Below, piece by piece: positions 32,913-40,904 of a DNA stretch of 48,414 nucleotides (position 1 is its first letter; every line of letters starts with the position of its first letter). The translations under genes were made by a program, and so were the position numbers. The notes beneath the pieces are model-generated. The model had not been told where the DNA came from and ran no database searches. It saw only the letters and a program-made list of their open reading frames with translations. The stretch covers positions 1 to 48,414 of the forward strand of contig BJHF01000050.1 of the NCBI GenBank assembly GCA_014191855.1. The letters are read 5' to 3'. This stretch comes from Deltaproteobacteria bacterium (GTDB taxonomy: Bacteria; Myxococcota_A; UBA796; SXON01).

Positions 32913-33620
32913 GTGCGAACGGTCCTGGTCCCTCACGTGGTGGCCGGCGCGCTGCGCCTGGGCGCGCCGGAGAGCCACCACCTCCTCCGCGTCATCTGCC
33001 TCCCGCGCGGGGGCTCCGTGCGCGTGACGGATGGCACCGGGAACGAGGCCCACGCGACGCTCGACGACGTGCTGGACGGGTTGGCCTGCCTCACGGTCGG
33101 CGCCCTCACGACCGCGGCACCGCCGCCCCCGTGCGTGGTGCTCCTGGGGATGCCGAAGCCCGCGCTCCTCGAGGAGGCGGTGACCCTCGGCGTGGAGTGC
33201 GGCGCCACCGCGCTCTGGCTCGTGAACGCGGCGCGCTCGCTGCCTGTCGCCCCGAGGCTCGACCGACTTGAGCGGGTGATCGACGCGGCGCTCAAACAAT
33301 GCCGACGCGCCGATCGCCCCGCACTAAGTGCTTTTTCTTCGATCGACGGGGCGATACGGGCGGCACCTCCCGGCGCACGGTTCCTCGCGGCGCCAGGCGG
33401 CGCCTCCGCCGCCGAGGCCTGGAGTGCCGCTGCTCCGCAACGAAACGGCGACGCCGCGTACAGCCTCGCCATCGGCCCCGAGGGCGGCTGGACACCGGGC
33501 GAGATCGATGCGCTGCTCACCGCCCACTTCGTGACGGTGAATCTGGGCACTGCCATCCTACGCGCCCCCACCGCCGTGGCCGCGGGCCTCTCCGCCCTGA
33601 ACGCTACTCGCTTACGATGA
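32913..33620 (+). CDS. rsmE: 16S rRNA (uracil1498-N3) methyltransferase
   Basis: 235 residues from GTG 32913, two bases after prmA. It is a SPOUT-class enzyme. Motifs: SHHLLRVICLPRGGSVRVTDG in the PUA-like N-terminal part, AARSLPVAPRLDRLERVIDAALKQCRRADRP, AIGPEGGW and VNLGTAILRAPTAVAAGL, the knot region. The usual RILRxETA is AILRAPTA here. The 3' end overlaps the convergent TadE-like gene by 17 bases. Confidence 0.92.
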   Translation: MRTVLVPHVVAGALRLGAPESHHLLRVICLPRGGSVRVTDGTGNEAHATLDDVLDGLACLTVGALTTAAPPPPCVVLLGMPKPALLEEAVTLGVECGATALWLVNAARSLPVAPRLDRLERVIDAALKQCRRADRPALSAFSSIDGAIRAAPPGARFLAAPGGASAAEAWSAAAPQRNGDAAYSLAIGPEGGWTPGEIDALLTAHFVTVNLGTAILRAPTAVAAGLSALNATRLR

Positions 33621-33936
33621 ACGCCTTCGTCTTCACCGTTTCGGCGCGGCCGAAGACCGGAAGCGTCTCATCCTCGGCCTCGACTTCGAAGGAGAAGTCC
33701 TGGCTGTCGGCGCGGGCGTAGTTGTTGCCGGAGAACACCGTAGACCCCGACACGCCGTCTGCATCGGAGAGGTACGCATCCCCGTGCAGCGCGTACTCCC
33801 GGGCGCGGATATGGGCGTTCTCCGAGGCAAAGATGACGCTCCACAGGTAGTAGAGCGACATGATCGCGACCGCGATCAGCGGCACGATCATCATCGTTTC
33901 CACGGCGCTCTGGCCCCGGCGCGCGCGCATCCTCAT
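33604..33936 (-). CDS. TadE-like pseudopilin
   Basis: 110 residues. ATG 33936 shares one base with the upstream stop (TGATG). It begins MRMRARRGQSAVETMMIVPLI: a basic start, GQSAVE and one long hydrophobic segment, the TadE processing-site pattern. The rest is polar with short strands. Tad minor pilins are cleaved by a prepilin peptidase and join Flp-type pili. Third of three such genes; no Tad ATPase, secretin or peptidase gene lies here. Confidence 0.78.
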   Translation of the reverse strand: MRMRARRGQSAVETMMIVPLIAVAIMSLYYLWSVIFASENAHIRAREYALHGDAYLSDADGVSGSTVFSGNNYARADSQDFSFEVEAEDETLPVFGRAETVKTKAFIVSE

Positions 33937-35042
33937 CAGTGCTCAAACTTCGACGTGTCCCAGCTCTTGCCAAGCTCGGCGCCGTCGATGGCGATGAGGG
34001 TGGTGGGCGGCAAACCGCCCTCGAGGCCGTCCTGGATTCCGGCCATACGCGCCCGATATTCGTCGTACATCGAGAGCTTCGGGTAGGTGACGCCGCGGGC
34101 GATGTACACGCCGGCCCCGCCGATCATGTTGCCGTTCTGCTGGATGCCGCCCAGCTCACTCGGCCCGACGCTGCCGTCGTACGGCTTCGCCACCGCGTAG
34201 CTGACCAGCATGTCGTCCCCGCCCGTGGACGAGCCGCCGAAGTAGCCGCCGTCGTGACCACCCGCCTTGTAGTCCGTGTCGAGGAAGCGCTTCTCGGGCG
34301 TGCCCGCGACCCGACCGGCGACCCACACTTCTGGGTCGCGATTCTGCTTGTAGAACCACGAAGGCATCGTGGTCGTGGCGCTCAGCGAGATGCCCGACGG
34401 GGCGCAGTGGGAGGCACAGAACTGCATGTACTGGTAGTTGAACGCCGTGTCCGTGACCTGCTCGAAGCTGGCGATCGACGGGATGATGCCCGCGGCACCG
34501 AGCGGCGTGCTCCACATCGTCGAGTACGTCCACATGGCGGTGGGCGAGCCGAAGATGTCGTCGAAGAAGGTGGTGTTGCGCTCCGTGCCAGAGAAGTTCG
34601 CCTTCGCCGTCGCCTTCCCGGCCTTCAACGCGGGCTCGACCGAGTTGGAGTAGGAGGCCGTGGACGTGAACTGCAGGATGGCTTCGGTGATCTCCACCCG
34701 ACACACCTGGAGCGCAACCTCCGCGAACGGATCCGTGGGACCGCAGTTGCAGGGCGTGGCCCACGGCGCGCCGCCATGCTCCATGGTGGTGCGGCAGTTG
34801 GAGACCGCCTCCGCGATCCCCTTGTTCTTCTTGGTGATGTCGTTGAGCGAGGCGGCTTCGCTGTACGCCACGGCGTAGGTCGCCAAGTCGGCCGTTTCCT
34901 GCATCCGCAGCCGATCGTTCACGACCACGCCCGTGTTCACCGAGAACGCGATCACGAGCAGCAACGCCATGAGGCACAGGCCAACGAACACCGCCGCCTG
35001 TCCCCGGCGTGTGCGCCGCCGGCTGGGCAACGGCGGCGTCAA
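33936..35042 (-). CDS. TadG-like pilus assembly protein
   Basis: About 368 residues if started at TTG 35042, which overlaps the preceding stop by four bases; TTG 35045 is equally possible. It has TRRGQAAVFVGLCLMALLLVIAFSVNTG, the TadG-type GQ-A segment and membrane anchor, then VVVNDRLRMQETADLATYAVAYS, as in putative Flp pilus-assembly TadG proteins. The large exported part carries Cys pairs (CNCGP, CASHC). Coupled to the genes on both sides. Confidence 0.75.
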   Translation of the reverse strand: MTPPLPSRRRTRRGQAAVFVGLCLMALLLVIAFSVNTGVVVNDRLRMQETADLATYAVAYSEAASLNDITKKNKGIAEAVSNCRTTMEHGGAPWATPCNCGPTDPFAEVALQVCRVEITEAILQFTSTASYSNSVEPALKAGKATAKANFSGTERNTTFFDDIFGSPTAMWTYSTMWSTPLGAAGIIPSIASFEQVTDTAFNYQYMQFCASHCAPSGISLSATTTMPSWFYKQNRDPEVWVAGRVAGTPEKRFLDTDYKAGGHDGGYFGGSSTGGDDMLVSYAVAKPYDGSVGPSELGGIQQNGNMIGGAGVYIARGVTYPKLSMYDEYRARMAGIQDGLEGGLPPTTLIAIDGAELGKSWDTSKFEH

Positions 35043-35464
35043 CAACCACCCCGGCAGTTGTTGTCGCCATACCGCTGGGCGCGATTTCCATTTCCCGTCG
35101 TTCCTTCGTACCCTTCTTCGTCGGGGCCCGCGGTAACGGTCACGTCGTAGCTCAAGTCCCCGATCGCGCTGGTGAACGGCAGGTCGGCCTTCCACGGCAT
35201 CGACACCGTGACCGAGCTACCGTCGGCGGAGGTAGAAGCCTTCTTCGTCGCGCGACCGTCCAGCAACATGTCGGTGGAATCTTGCGGATCGCGCCCCACC
35301 TGCTGCGCGCGGGCGCCGGCGAACGCCGCATAGGTCGTGAAGTGCGTGCCGCCGAGCCAGAGCCCCAGCTCCACGACGGTAAAGCACAGCCCGAACAGCA
35401 CGGGCAGCATCATCATCAACTCGACGGTGCTCTGGCCGACGCGGGCGCGCATGCCCAGCATCAT
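35039..35464 (-). CDS. TadE-like pseudopilin
   Basis: 141 residues from ATG 35464. It begins MMLGMRARVGQSTVELMMMLPVLFGLCFTVVELGLWLGG: GQSTVE is the TadE cleavage-type motif, followed by one membrane helix. The exported part ends in a Cys-containing tail (NNCRGGC). First gene of the three-gene pilin-like operon. About 100 bases downstream of the MopE-repeat gene, beyond a terminator. Confidence 0.8.
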   Translation of the reverse strand: MMLGMRARVGQSTVELMMMLPVLFGLCFTVVELGLWLGGTHFTTYAAFAGARAQQVGRDPQDSTDMLLDGRATKKASTSADGSSVTVSMPWKADLPFTSAIGDLSYDVTVTAGPDEEGYEGTTGNGNRAQRYGDNNCRGGC

Positions 35465-35513
35465 AGCAAACCCTGTGCCCACGCAGGAACGCCGCGAAAC
35501 AAAGATTCTACCC

Positions 35514-35549
35514 GCCCCATGCCCCATCCCGCTGGGGCATGGATGGGGC
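35514..35549 (-). terminator. Terminator after the MopE-repeat gene
   Basis: GCCCCATGCCCCA (35514-35526) pairs with TGGGGCATGG-AT-GGGGC (35533-35549) over a six-base loop. Read on the minus strand it is followed by a T-containing stretch (TAGAATCTTTGTTTC), 15 bases after the stop codon of the upstream gene. Confidence 0.6.
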
Positions 35550-35563
35550 ACACGCGTGGACCG

Positions 35564-37801
35564 CTACGCCTTGCGACGACGTGCGGCCAGCGCACCGGCG
35601 AGCCCGAGGCCGCCGAGCAACGCGAGGGGCGCACCCGCGGCCGCCGGGGCGCCGCACGCGTCCGTCTGCTCCGCGACCGTGACCTCGGTGTACGGCTCGT
35701 ACAACGCGTAGTCATCCGGGTAGATCGCGATCTTCGTCTGGCCCCAGACCTGATGACCGTCTGGATCCTGGGCGAGAACGTACACGGTCACGTTCCGACC
35801 CGCGCTGCTCTCATCCACCTCAGGGCAGGTGAAGTTGACGGTCTGCGCGAAGGGGTTGTCGAAGAGGGACTGACCCTTGTCGTCGTCCGTACCCCAGGAG
35901 TACGTGGGAACCTGGCCGTCGGGATCGAACACCTTGACCGTGACGCTGATCTGCTCGCCTTCAAGGCAGGCATTCTGGCTGGGGCGCGGGTAGCCGATCA
36001 CCAACGGCTCGGAGTCGGTGGACACGCAGTCGTCCGCGCTGTCCTTCAGCCCGTCGCAGTCGTTGTCGAACCCGTCGCAGACCTCGGCCGCTGCCGGGCT
36101 GATCTCGATGTCGGCGTCGTTGCAGTCGTTGTTCACCTCCGCGAAGCCGTCGCCATCGTCGTCGTAGAGGGTGGTGCCTTCGTCCACCAGGCCGTCGCAA
36201 TCGTTGTCGACGCTATCGGCGCGCTCGGGGGCGCCCGGGTAGGCCTGCGCGTTGTAGTCGTTGCAGTCGCCGTCGGCTTCGGAGATGTCGTCCCCGTCGT
36301 CGTCCGCGCCTTCGGTGCCCTCGTCCGTGAGGCCGTCGCAGTCGTTGTCCTCGCCGTCGTAGACCTCCGCGGCGTCTGGGTAGGTGTCCCGATTGTGGTC
36401 GTCGCAATCCGGGGGCGTGCTCTCCACGCCGTAGGCATCGCCGTCGTCATCGCTGTCGGGGTAGCTGCTGTTGATCAGCATGGAGATCGAGGCGTAGGAA
36501 GAAACGCCGTTCGCATCGGTGACGACCACGTTCAGCGTATCGATCCCCGAGTCGAAGTTCTCACGAGGAATCGACACAATCACGTGCCCAGAGGCATCGG
36601 GAGCATCGCAAGACGCGACGTTCGACACCGTGAGCGTGCTCTTGACCTTGCAGGTGAGCGAGGTGGCCGGCTGGTTCTTGTCGAAGATGTTGACTTCCAT
36701 CTCCAGCGGGTTCGGGCTGTTGTACTCGTACCCGGGCTCCGGCCAGCGAATCGCGACCGTTGGCGGCGCATTGTTCGGATCGGCGCCGGTGTTGCCCTTG
36801 ATCGTGACCTCCAGCAGGCTGTTGCCCGGATCGTTGGAGGTGACATCCAGCTCGCAGTAGGCCGGATCGGTGTCGGTCGGGGCGTACGCCACCTCGACGA
36901 GCGTGTTCTGGCCAGCCGCCAACACGTAATTCGGCGCGAAGGAGCTGGAGATCGCGAACCCGTCATCGCAGCTCACGAGCTCAGCGCCGCTCAGCGTGAG
37001 ATCACCCGTGCCGACGTTCTGAACCTCGATCCGCTGGGTTTCGGTGTCTTCCCCCGGGTAGAGGTACCCGAAGTCGACCGAGCGAGGCGACACCACGATG
37101 GTGCCCTGGCCCTTCTCGGCCTCCCCGTGCAGGTACACCTGCTGGGAGAACCGCGTTGGGTCACGCAAGTACTCGGGGAGCTCGTTTGCCTTCTCCTCGT
37201 CCTCCGTCTGGTCGGCCTGCACGCTGCCGAACACCAGCGAGCCCCACACTTCGCCCGCGATGATCGGGCTGTAGGTGACGACCACCGGGATGCTGCAGCC
37301 AGGCCCGAGCTTGAAGAGGGCGAAACCATCGGTTTGATCGACGGGAGCCGTGTCGGTGCCTCCCCCGCCGCCCGTGCCGCCGCTCGCGCCGGTGCCCCCT
37401 GCACCCCCGCCCGAGGAGTCGCTCGCCTTCGCGTCGGCCGTCGCCTCCTCCGTTCCGGTGTCTTCCGCCGAGCCTTCGGGGCAGGTGATGTCGGCCGGAT
37501 CGTACGCGACCGTGAAGCCTTCCTGGCCCGGGCCGATGTCGATGCCGGTGAACTCGTCTTCCTTGCTGCCGACGCCCATCTGCATGCCGACGTAGATGTC
37601 TTCGAGGATGGTGTACCCATCGTTGGAAACGGTGACCGTGCGCTCGGAGGTTTCTCCGAACTCCAACGTGCCGAACTCCATCGTATCCTGGTTCAGCGCG
37701 AGCTTCGGATACGGGATGTCGCGGGTGACCGGCGCCGCGGGCTGACAGGCCGCCGCAAACAACAAGAACGAGGGCGCGACCAGCAAGGCGGAACGGGACA
37801 T
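35564..37801 (-). CDS. Large surface lipoprotein with MopE-type metal-binding repeats
   Basis: 745 residues from ATG 37801. The signal peptide ends in the lipobox AAAC. Residues about 30-110 and 230-330 resemble beta-sandwich domains (VDFGYLYPGEDTETQRIEVQNVG). The middle is a Gly/Thr-rich spacer. From about 475 to 610 there are repeats of DxDGDG...DCDD/DCND with CDGxDNDCDGLxDE or close variants, the MopE (PF11617) type of putative metal-binding repeat. The C-terminus has a hydrophobic run and AARRRKA, like a MYXO-CTERM tail. It therefore has anchoring signals at both ends. Likely a Ca-binding cell-surface protein. Confidence 0.82.
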   Translation of the reverse strand: MSRSALLVAPSFLLFAAACQPAAPVTRDIPYPKLALNQDTMEFGTLEFGETSERTVTVSNDGYTILEDIYVGMQMGVGSKEDEFTGIDIGPGQEGFTVAYDPADITCPEGSAEDTGTEEATADAKASDSSGGGAGGTGASGGTGGGGGTDTAPVDQTDGFALFKLGPGCSIPVVVTYSPIIAGEVWGSLVFGSVQADQTEDEEKANELPEYLRDPTRFSQQVYLHGEAEKGQGTIVVSPRSVDFGYLYPGEDTETQRIEVQNVGTGDLTLSGAELVSCDDGFAISSSFAPNYVLAAGQNTLVEVAYAPTDTDPAYCELDVTSNDPGNSLLEVTIKGNTGADPNNAPPTVAIRWPEPGYEYNSPNPLEMEVNIFDKNQPATSLTCKVKSTLTVSNVASCDAPDASGHVIVSIPRENFDSGIDTLNVVVTDANGVSSYASISMLINSSYPDSDDDGDAYGVESTPPDCDDHNRDTYPDAAEVYDGEDNDCDGLTDEGTEGADDDGDDISEADGDCNDYNAQAYPGAPERADSVDNDCDGLVDEGTTLYDDDGDGFAEVNNDCNDADIEISPAAAEVCDGFDNDCDGLKDSADDCVSTDSEPLVIGYPRPSQNACLEGEQISVTVKVFDPDGQVPTYSWGTDDDKGQSLFDNPFAQTVNFTCPEVDESSAGRNVTVYVLAQDPDGHQVWGQTKIAIYPDDYALYEPYTEVTVAEQTDACGAPAAAGAPLALLGGLGLAGALAARRRKA

Positions 37802-37892
37802 GGGCAATCCTCGGAGGCCGACCCCGGGGGTGGGGGCGGCGCCGACGAAAGGTAGCCGCGCGCGGGGGGCCATGTCAACGACTTGTTGGGGA

Positions 37893-38495
37893 TTAGAGCA
37901 GGTGTCCGCTCTTTGCCCGCTTCGTGTCGAGGTAGAATGCGTTGTGCGGGTTGGGCGCCGCGCGGAGCGGAATCTGCCCCACCACGTCCATCCCGGCGCG
38001 AACGAGCCCGGCGCGCTTGGTGGGGTTGTTCGTCAAGAGCACGACGGAGCGCACGCCAAGCTGGCGCAGCACCTCGGCCGCCACGTCGTATCGGCGCAGG
38101 TCATCCGGGAAGCCGAGCGCGAGGTTGGCCTCCACCGTGTCGAGGCCCTCGTCCTGCAGGGCGTACGCGCGAATCTTGTTCGCGAGCCCGATGCCCCGAC
38201 CCTCCTGGGGCAGGTACACGACGGCGCCGCGATCCGTACGCCCGATGAAGCGCAGGGCGAACTCGAGCTGGTCGCGGCAGTCGCACTTGAGGCTGCCCAT
38301 CACGTCGCCCGTGAAGCACTCGCTGTGCAGGCGCACCGGCACCGCCTCGGCCCCTTCCAGCTCCCCGCGCGCAACGACTCCGTACTCACCATCCTCCGTT
38401 TCGAAGGCGATGACCGTGAAGTCCCCGAATCGGGAGGGCAAACGCGCTCTTGCAGCGAGCGTTACCTGAGGGGCGGCGGCTGGTGTGTTCGGCAT
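37893..38495 (-). CDS. ribA: GTP cyclohydrolase II
   Basis: 200 residues if started at ATG 38495, which has GGAGAGG six bases upstream; ATG 38510 would put that site inside the gene. It makes the first step of riboflavin synthesis. Motifs: VPVRLHSECFTGDVMGSLKCDC with the zinc cysteines, YLPQEGRGIGLANKIRAYALQ, DTVEANLALGFPDDLRRYDVAAE, and LLTNNPTK with the substrate-binding residues. Length is close to E. coli RibA (196). It is a stand-alone enzyme, not fused to RibB. No FMN riboswitch is visible upstream. Confidence 0.96.
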   Translation of the reverse strand: MPNTPAAAPQVTLAARARLPSRFGDFTVIAFETEDGEYGVVARGELEGAEAVPVRLHSECFTGDVMGSLKCDCRDQLEFALRFIGRTDRGAVVYLPQEGRGIGLANKIRAYALQDEGLDTVEANLALGFPDDLRRYDVAAEVLRQLGVRSVVLLTNNPTKRAGLVRAGMDVVGQIPLRAAPNPHNAFYLDTKRAKSGHLL

Positions 38496-38568
38496 CGGCA
38501 GCCTCTCCATAAGGACGCACCGGCGCCGCGCAGGTAGCGGACGCTACCACCGACGCAAAAGCCACAAA

Positions 38569-38592
38569 GGCGCGCGTCCGAAGACGCGCGCC
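38569..38592 (-). terminator. Terminator of the HU-family gene with UUCG loop
   Basis: GGCGCGCGTC (38569-38578) and GACGCGCGCC (38583-38592) form a perfect ten-base stem. On the minus strand the loop is TTCG closed by C-G, a very stable tetraloop, and is followed by TTTGTGGCTTTTG. Confidence 0.85.
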
Positions 38593-38615
38593 CAAGGGTT
38601 GACCATCCCGAAGGA

Positions 38616-38894
38616 TTAGCCGACGTTCAACGCTTCCTTCAGGCCCTTGCCGGCGCGGAAGACGGGGATGCGGCGCGAGGGGACCTGGATCACGGCGCCG
38701 TTCTTCGGGTTGTGGCCCTTGAACTGGCGGCGCTGGGACACCGTGAAGGTGCCGAAGTCGCTGATGGTGACCTTCTCGTTCGCGGTGAGGGCAGCCTGGA
38801 TGGTGTCCATCACGATGTTGACGTAGTTGGCGGCGCGGATCTTGGGGATCGAAGCCTTGATGGACAGCTGCTCGGTGAGGTCGGCCTTGTTCAT
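38616..38894 (-). CDS. HU/IHF family DNA-binding protein
   Basis: 92 residues from ATG 38894, with GGAG before it. Sequence: NKADLTEQLSIKASIPKIRA at the helical dimer part, ANEKVTISDFGTFTVSQRR in the beta saddle, GHNPKNGAVIQVPSRRIPVF with the DNA-intercalating Pro of the arm, and RAGKGLKEAL at the end. These dimers bend DNA. HU versus IHF cannot be separated from sequence; the arm RNP-like motif is HNPKNG, common to HU. It has its own terminator and a palindrome upstream. Confidence 0.93.
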   Translation of the reverse strand: MNKADLTEQLSIKASIPKIRAANYVNIVMDTIQAALTANEKVTISDFGTFTVSQRRQFKGHNPKNGAVIQVPSRRIPVFRAGKGLKEALNVG

Positions 38895-38994
38895 GGGAAT
38901 CTCCGTGGAGGGTGAGATGGCAGGGTAATCCAAAAGACGAAAAGTCTGTCGAGGAGTGACCCGGGACACGTCAACAGCAGGGCATTTTGACAAT

Positions 38995-39013
38995 CTCGGT
39001 ACGGGGTACTGAG
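38995..39013. promoter_or_regulatory. Operator-like palindrome upstream of the HU-family gene
   Basis: CTCGGTACGGGGTACTGAG has eight-base arms with one mismatch around a GGG centre. It is 101 bases before the HU-family ATG, in the 38895-39136 gap. The same gap holds a nine-base tandem repeat, TCCAAATAC at 39112-39120 and 39121-39129. No clear -10 was found. Confidence 0.4.
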
Positions 39014-39136
39014 AAAGGTTGATGTCCTGTGGTTTCCGCGCATCCTGCTTAGCCGGGAACATGCAGGTTCGGCAACGCGGAAGTCGCATTTTTTCCGCAT
39101 TTGTCCGAAAGTCCAAATACTCCAAATACTCCAAGG

Positions 39137-40126
39137 TCACACGGGAGGGTTCGTCCACGCCCCGCGGACCTGCAGCGAACGGGCCCGCAGCGTGAATTTC
39201 GCTGGTCCGACGCCCCTTGGTTCGCCGTCGGTTTCGATCGGCAGCGGACCATCCATCGTCACTTCTGACGCCTTGAACCTGACACTTCCAGGAATCCTCA
39301 AAAGTTCGCCCGTGCGCGTGTGCGGCAACGACACCAGGGCCTGCCCGAAGGAGAGCGCCGGGATGAGCGTGACGTCGAAGAGCCCGTCGGCCATCGAGCC
39401 CCCCTTCCCGACGTACAATCCCGCACCACAGTAGTGCGCGTTCGCGACAAAGCTGGCGAGCGTGGCCAGCTCGCACGAGCCCTCGCCCTCCGGTCCTCGC
39501 CAACTCCACCGGGTCGGGAGGGGCGTGAACTCTCGAACGGTGGACAGGATTGCGCCGAGGAAGGTGAGCGTGCCCCCGAACCGCTTGCCGGAGCGGTTCA
39601 CGCGCACACACACATCCGCGTTCGCGCCCGCGCCCGACACGTTGATGAACCACCACCCCACGCCGGAAGCGAAGTCCACGCGCCCGACGTCGACGTGAAC
39701 GGTGGTTCCCGTGCTGGCCACCCACAGCGCCTCGGAGAGCCGACGCGGGATCTGGAGGCTGCGGACGAGGTCGCCCCCTGTGCCGAAGGGCAGCGTCGTG
39801 AAGATGACTTTGGGGTTGACCGGACCGTCGGCACCCATCAACCCGTTCACGACCTCGTTGCAGGTGCCATCGCCACCGAGCGCGGCGACGATGTCCGCGC
39901 CGCCCTCGGCCGCCGCGCGCGCGAGCTCGGTGGCATGACCTTGACGCTCCGTCCACCACACCTCGACCTGCTCGAAGGCGCGCGACGCCGCACGCTCGAT
40001 GTCTTCCCGCGCCGCTCCGGCCCTACCGCCGCCCGCGTTCGGGTTCGCCACAATGACGAGGCGTTCCCCCCGATTCCGAGCGCCGTGCCCCTCAACCCCC
40101 CTCAGATCACCCTGACTCGTCGGCAT
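39137..40126 (-). CDS. Diacylglycerol / sphingosine kinase-like lipid kinase
   Basis: 329 residues from ATG 40126 with GAGG upstream; the start lies inside the end of the Fe-S gene (20-base overlap). The catalytic domain shows LVIVANPNAGGGRAG, ALGGDGTCNEVVNGLMG (the GGDGT nucleotide loop), FTTLPFGTGGDLVRSL and later FANAHYCGAG and GGSMADGLFDV, as in DagK/YegS-type kinases. It would phosphorylate diacylglycerol or a related lipid alcohol at the membrane. Its position after an AGPS-like enzyme suggests action on an ether glycerolipid, which is inference. Confidence 0.88.
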   Translation of the reverse strand: MPTSQGDLRGVEGHGARNRGERLVIVANPNAGGGRAGAAREDIERAASRAFEQVEVWWTERQGHATELARAAAEGGADIVAALGGDGTCNEVVNGLMGADGPVNPKVIFTTLPFGTGGDLVRSLQIPRRLSEALWVASTGTTVHVDVGRVDFASGVGWWFINVSGAGANADVCVRVNRSGKRFGGTLTFLGAILSTVREFTPLPTRWSWRGPEGEGSCELATLASFVANAHYCGAGLYVGKGGSMADGLFDVTLIPALSFGQALVSLPHTRTGELLRIPGSVRFKASEVTMDGPLPIETDGEPRGVGPAKFTLRARSLQVRGAWTNPPV

Positions 40127-40904
40127 CTGGACCTCGTACGTTCCCACCGGCCTCCCGCAACCACCCCGCGCACCGGGAATCGGCACACGTGTGCTCACGA
40201 TCTCCCATCCGCACCACGACCTCGCGCGCCATCGCTTTGGCCGCGGCCGGCTGGCTGGCCTCAAATCCCTCGCGCGCCCCGCAACAGGCGATCTGGCCGT
40301 CGCTTCCCCGGGCTCCTTCCCAGCAGGTCGTGAACCTGGGGGCGCCTTCAGGGGGGGGATCCGGGATTACTTCGATGGGACCGGCGCCGGGCAACACCCG
40401 TGAGCTGGCCGCCGCGAGCACCTCCGCCACGGCGAACGAGCCCGTGCGCACCGTCCACCCTGCAAAATGCAGAGCGACGGCGCCGGCCACGCCGCTATCT
40501 CCCGCCTTCCACGCGGCGTGTCCGAGCCCATCCGCCGACCACACCACGGGCACCCCGCCGGCCGCTCGCTCGGCGGGCTCTGCCCCGATCTCCACCCGAA
40601 CGACCCGACCGCTCGCCAGCGGCAGCGCCGGTAAGGGGGCCGTCGCCGGGCGCGGCCGCCACTCCCGCACGAACTCCGCCACGTCGAGGCTCAAGGCGCA
40701 GTGCCGAGTACACGCGCCGCAGCCGTTGCACATCGCCAGCGCCGCCTCGGCGATGCTCGCCTCGATCGCGCCGCCTTCCGCGAGGCGTACCGCCGACACG
40801 ATCGCCGTGGGTGTTGCTGACTCTCGCGCTGTCGCGACCACGACCGGGCAGACGTGCCGACAAAGCCGGGGACAGAACCCGCACACATCGACAACCGTGC
40901 TCAT
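40107..40904 (-). CDS. Double [4Fe-4S] protein with one CCG-type domain
   Basis: 265 residues; ATG 40904 overlaps the upstream stop by four bases. Residues 8-19 (CGFCPRLCRHVC) and about 58-68 (CNGCGACTRHC) are two ferredoxin-type Cys clusters as in GlpC/HdrD/LutA-like proteins. The C-terminal half has a degenerate Cys-rich domain: FTTCWEG, IACCGAREGFE and CADSRCAGWL. Such proteins pass electrons from a flavoprotein to a membrane carrier. Translational coupling to the FAD enzyme suggests they form one complex. The single CCG half is shorter than usual. Confidence 0.82.
   Translation of the reverse strand: MSTVVDVCGFCPRLCRHVCPVVVATARESATPTAIVSAVRLAEGGAIEASIAEAALAMCNGCGACTRHCALSLDVAEFVREWRPRPATAPLPALPLASGRVVRVEIGAEPAERAAGGVPVVWSADGLGHAAWKAGDSGVAGAVALHFAGWTVRTGSFAVAEVLAAASSRVLPGAGPIEVIPDPPPEGAPRFTTCWEGARGSDGQIACCGAREGFEASQPAAAKAMAREVVVRMGDREHTCADSRCAGWLREAGGNVRGPDADESG

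Noticed and set aside
35009..37855. Long plus-strand frame of about 948 codons
   Set aside because: It is antisense to the MopE-repeat gene and a TadE-like gene. The repetitive Val/Arg/His composition follows from the Asp/Gly-rich repeats on the other strand.
38496..38615. Possible FMN riboswitch upstream of ribA
   Set aside because: Only about 100 bases are available, most of them taken by the terminator of the HU-family gene. No RFN-type conserved elements are present.
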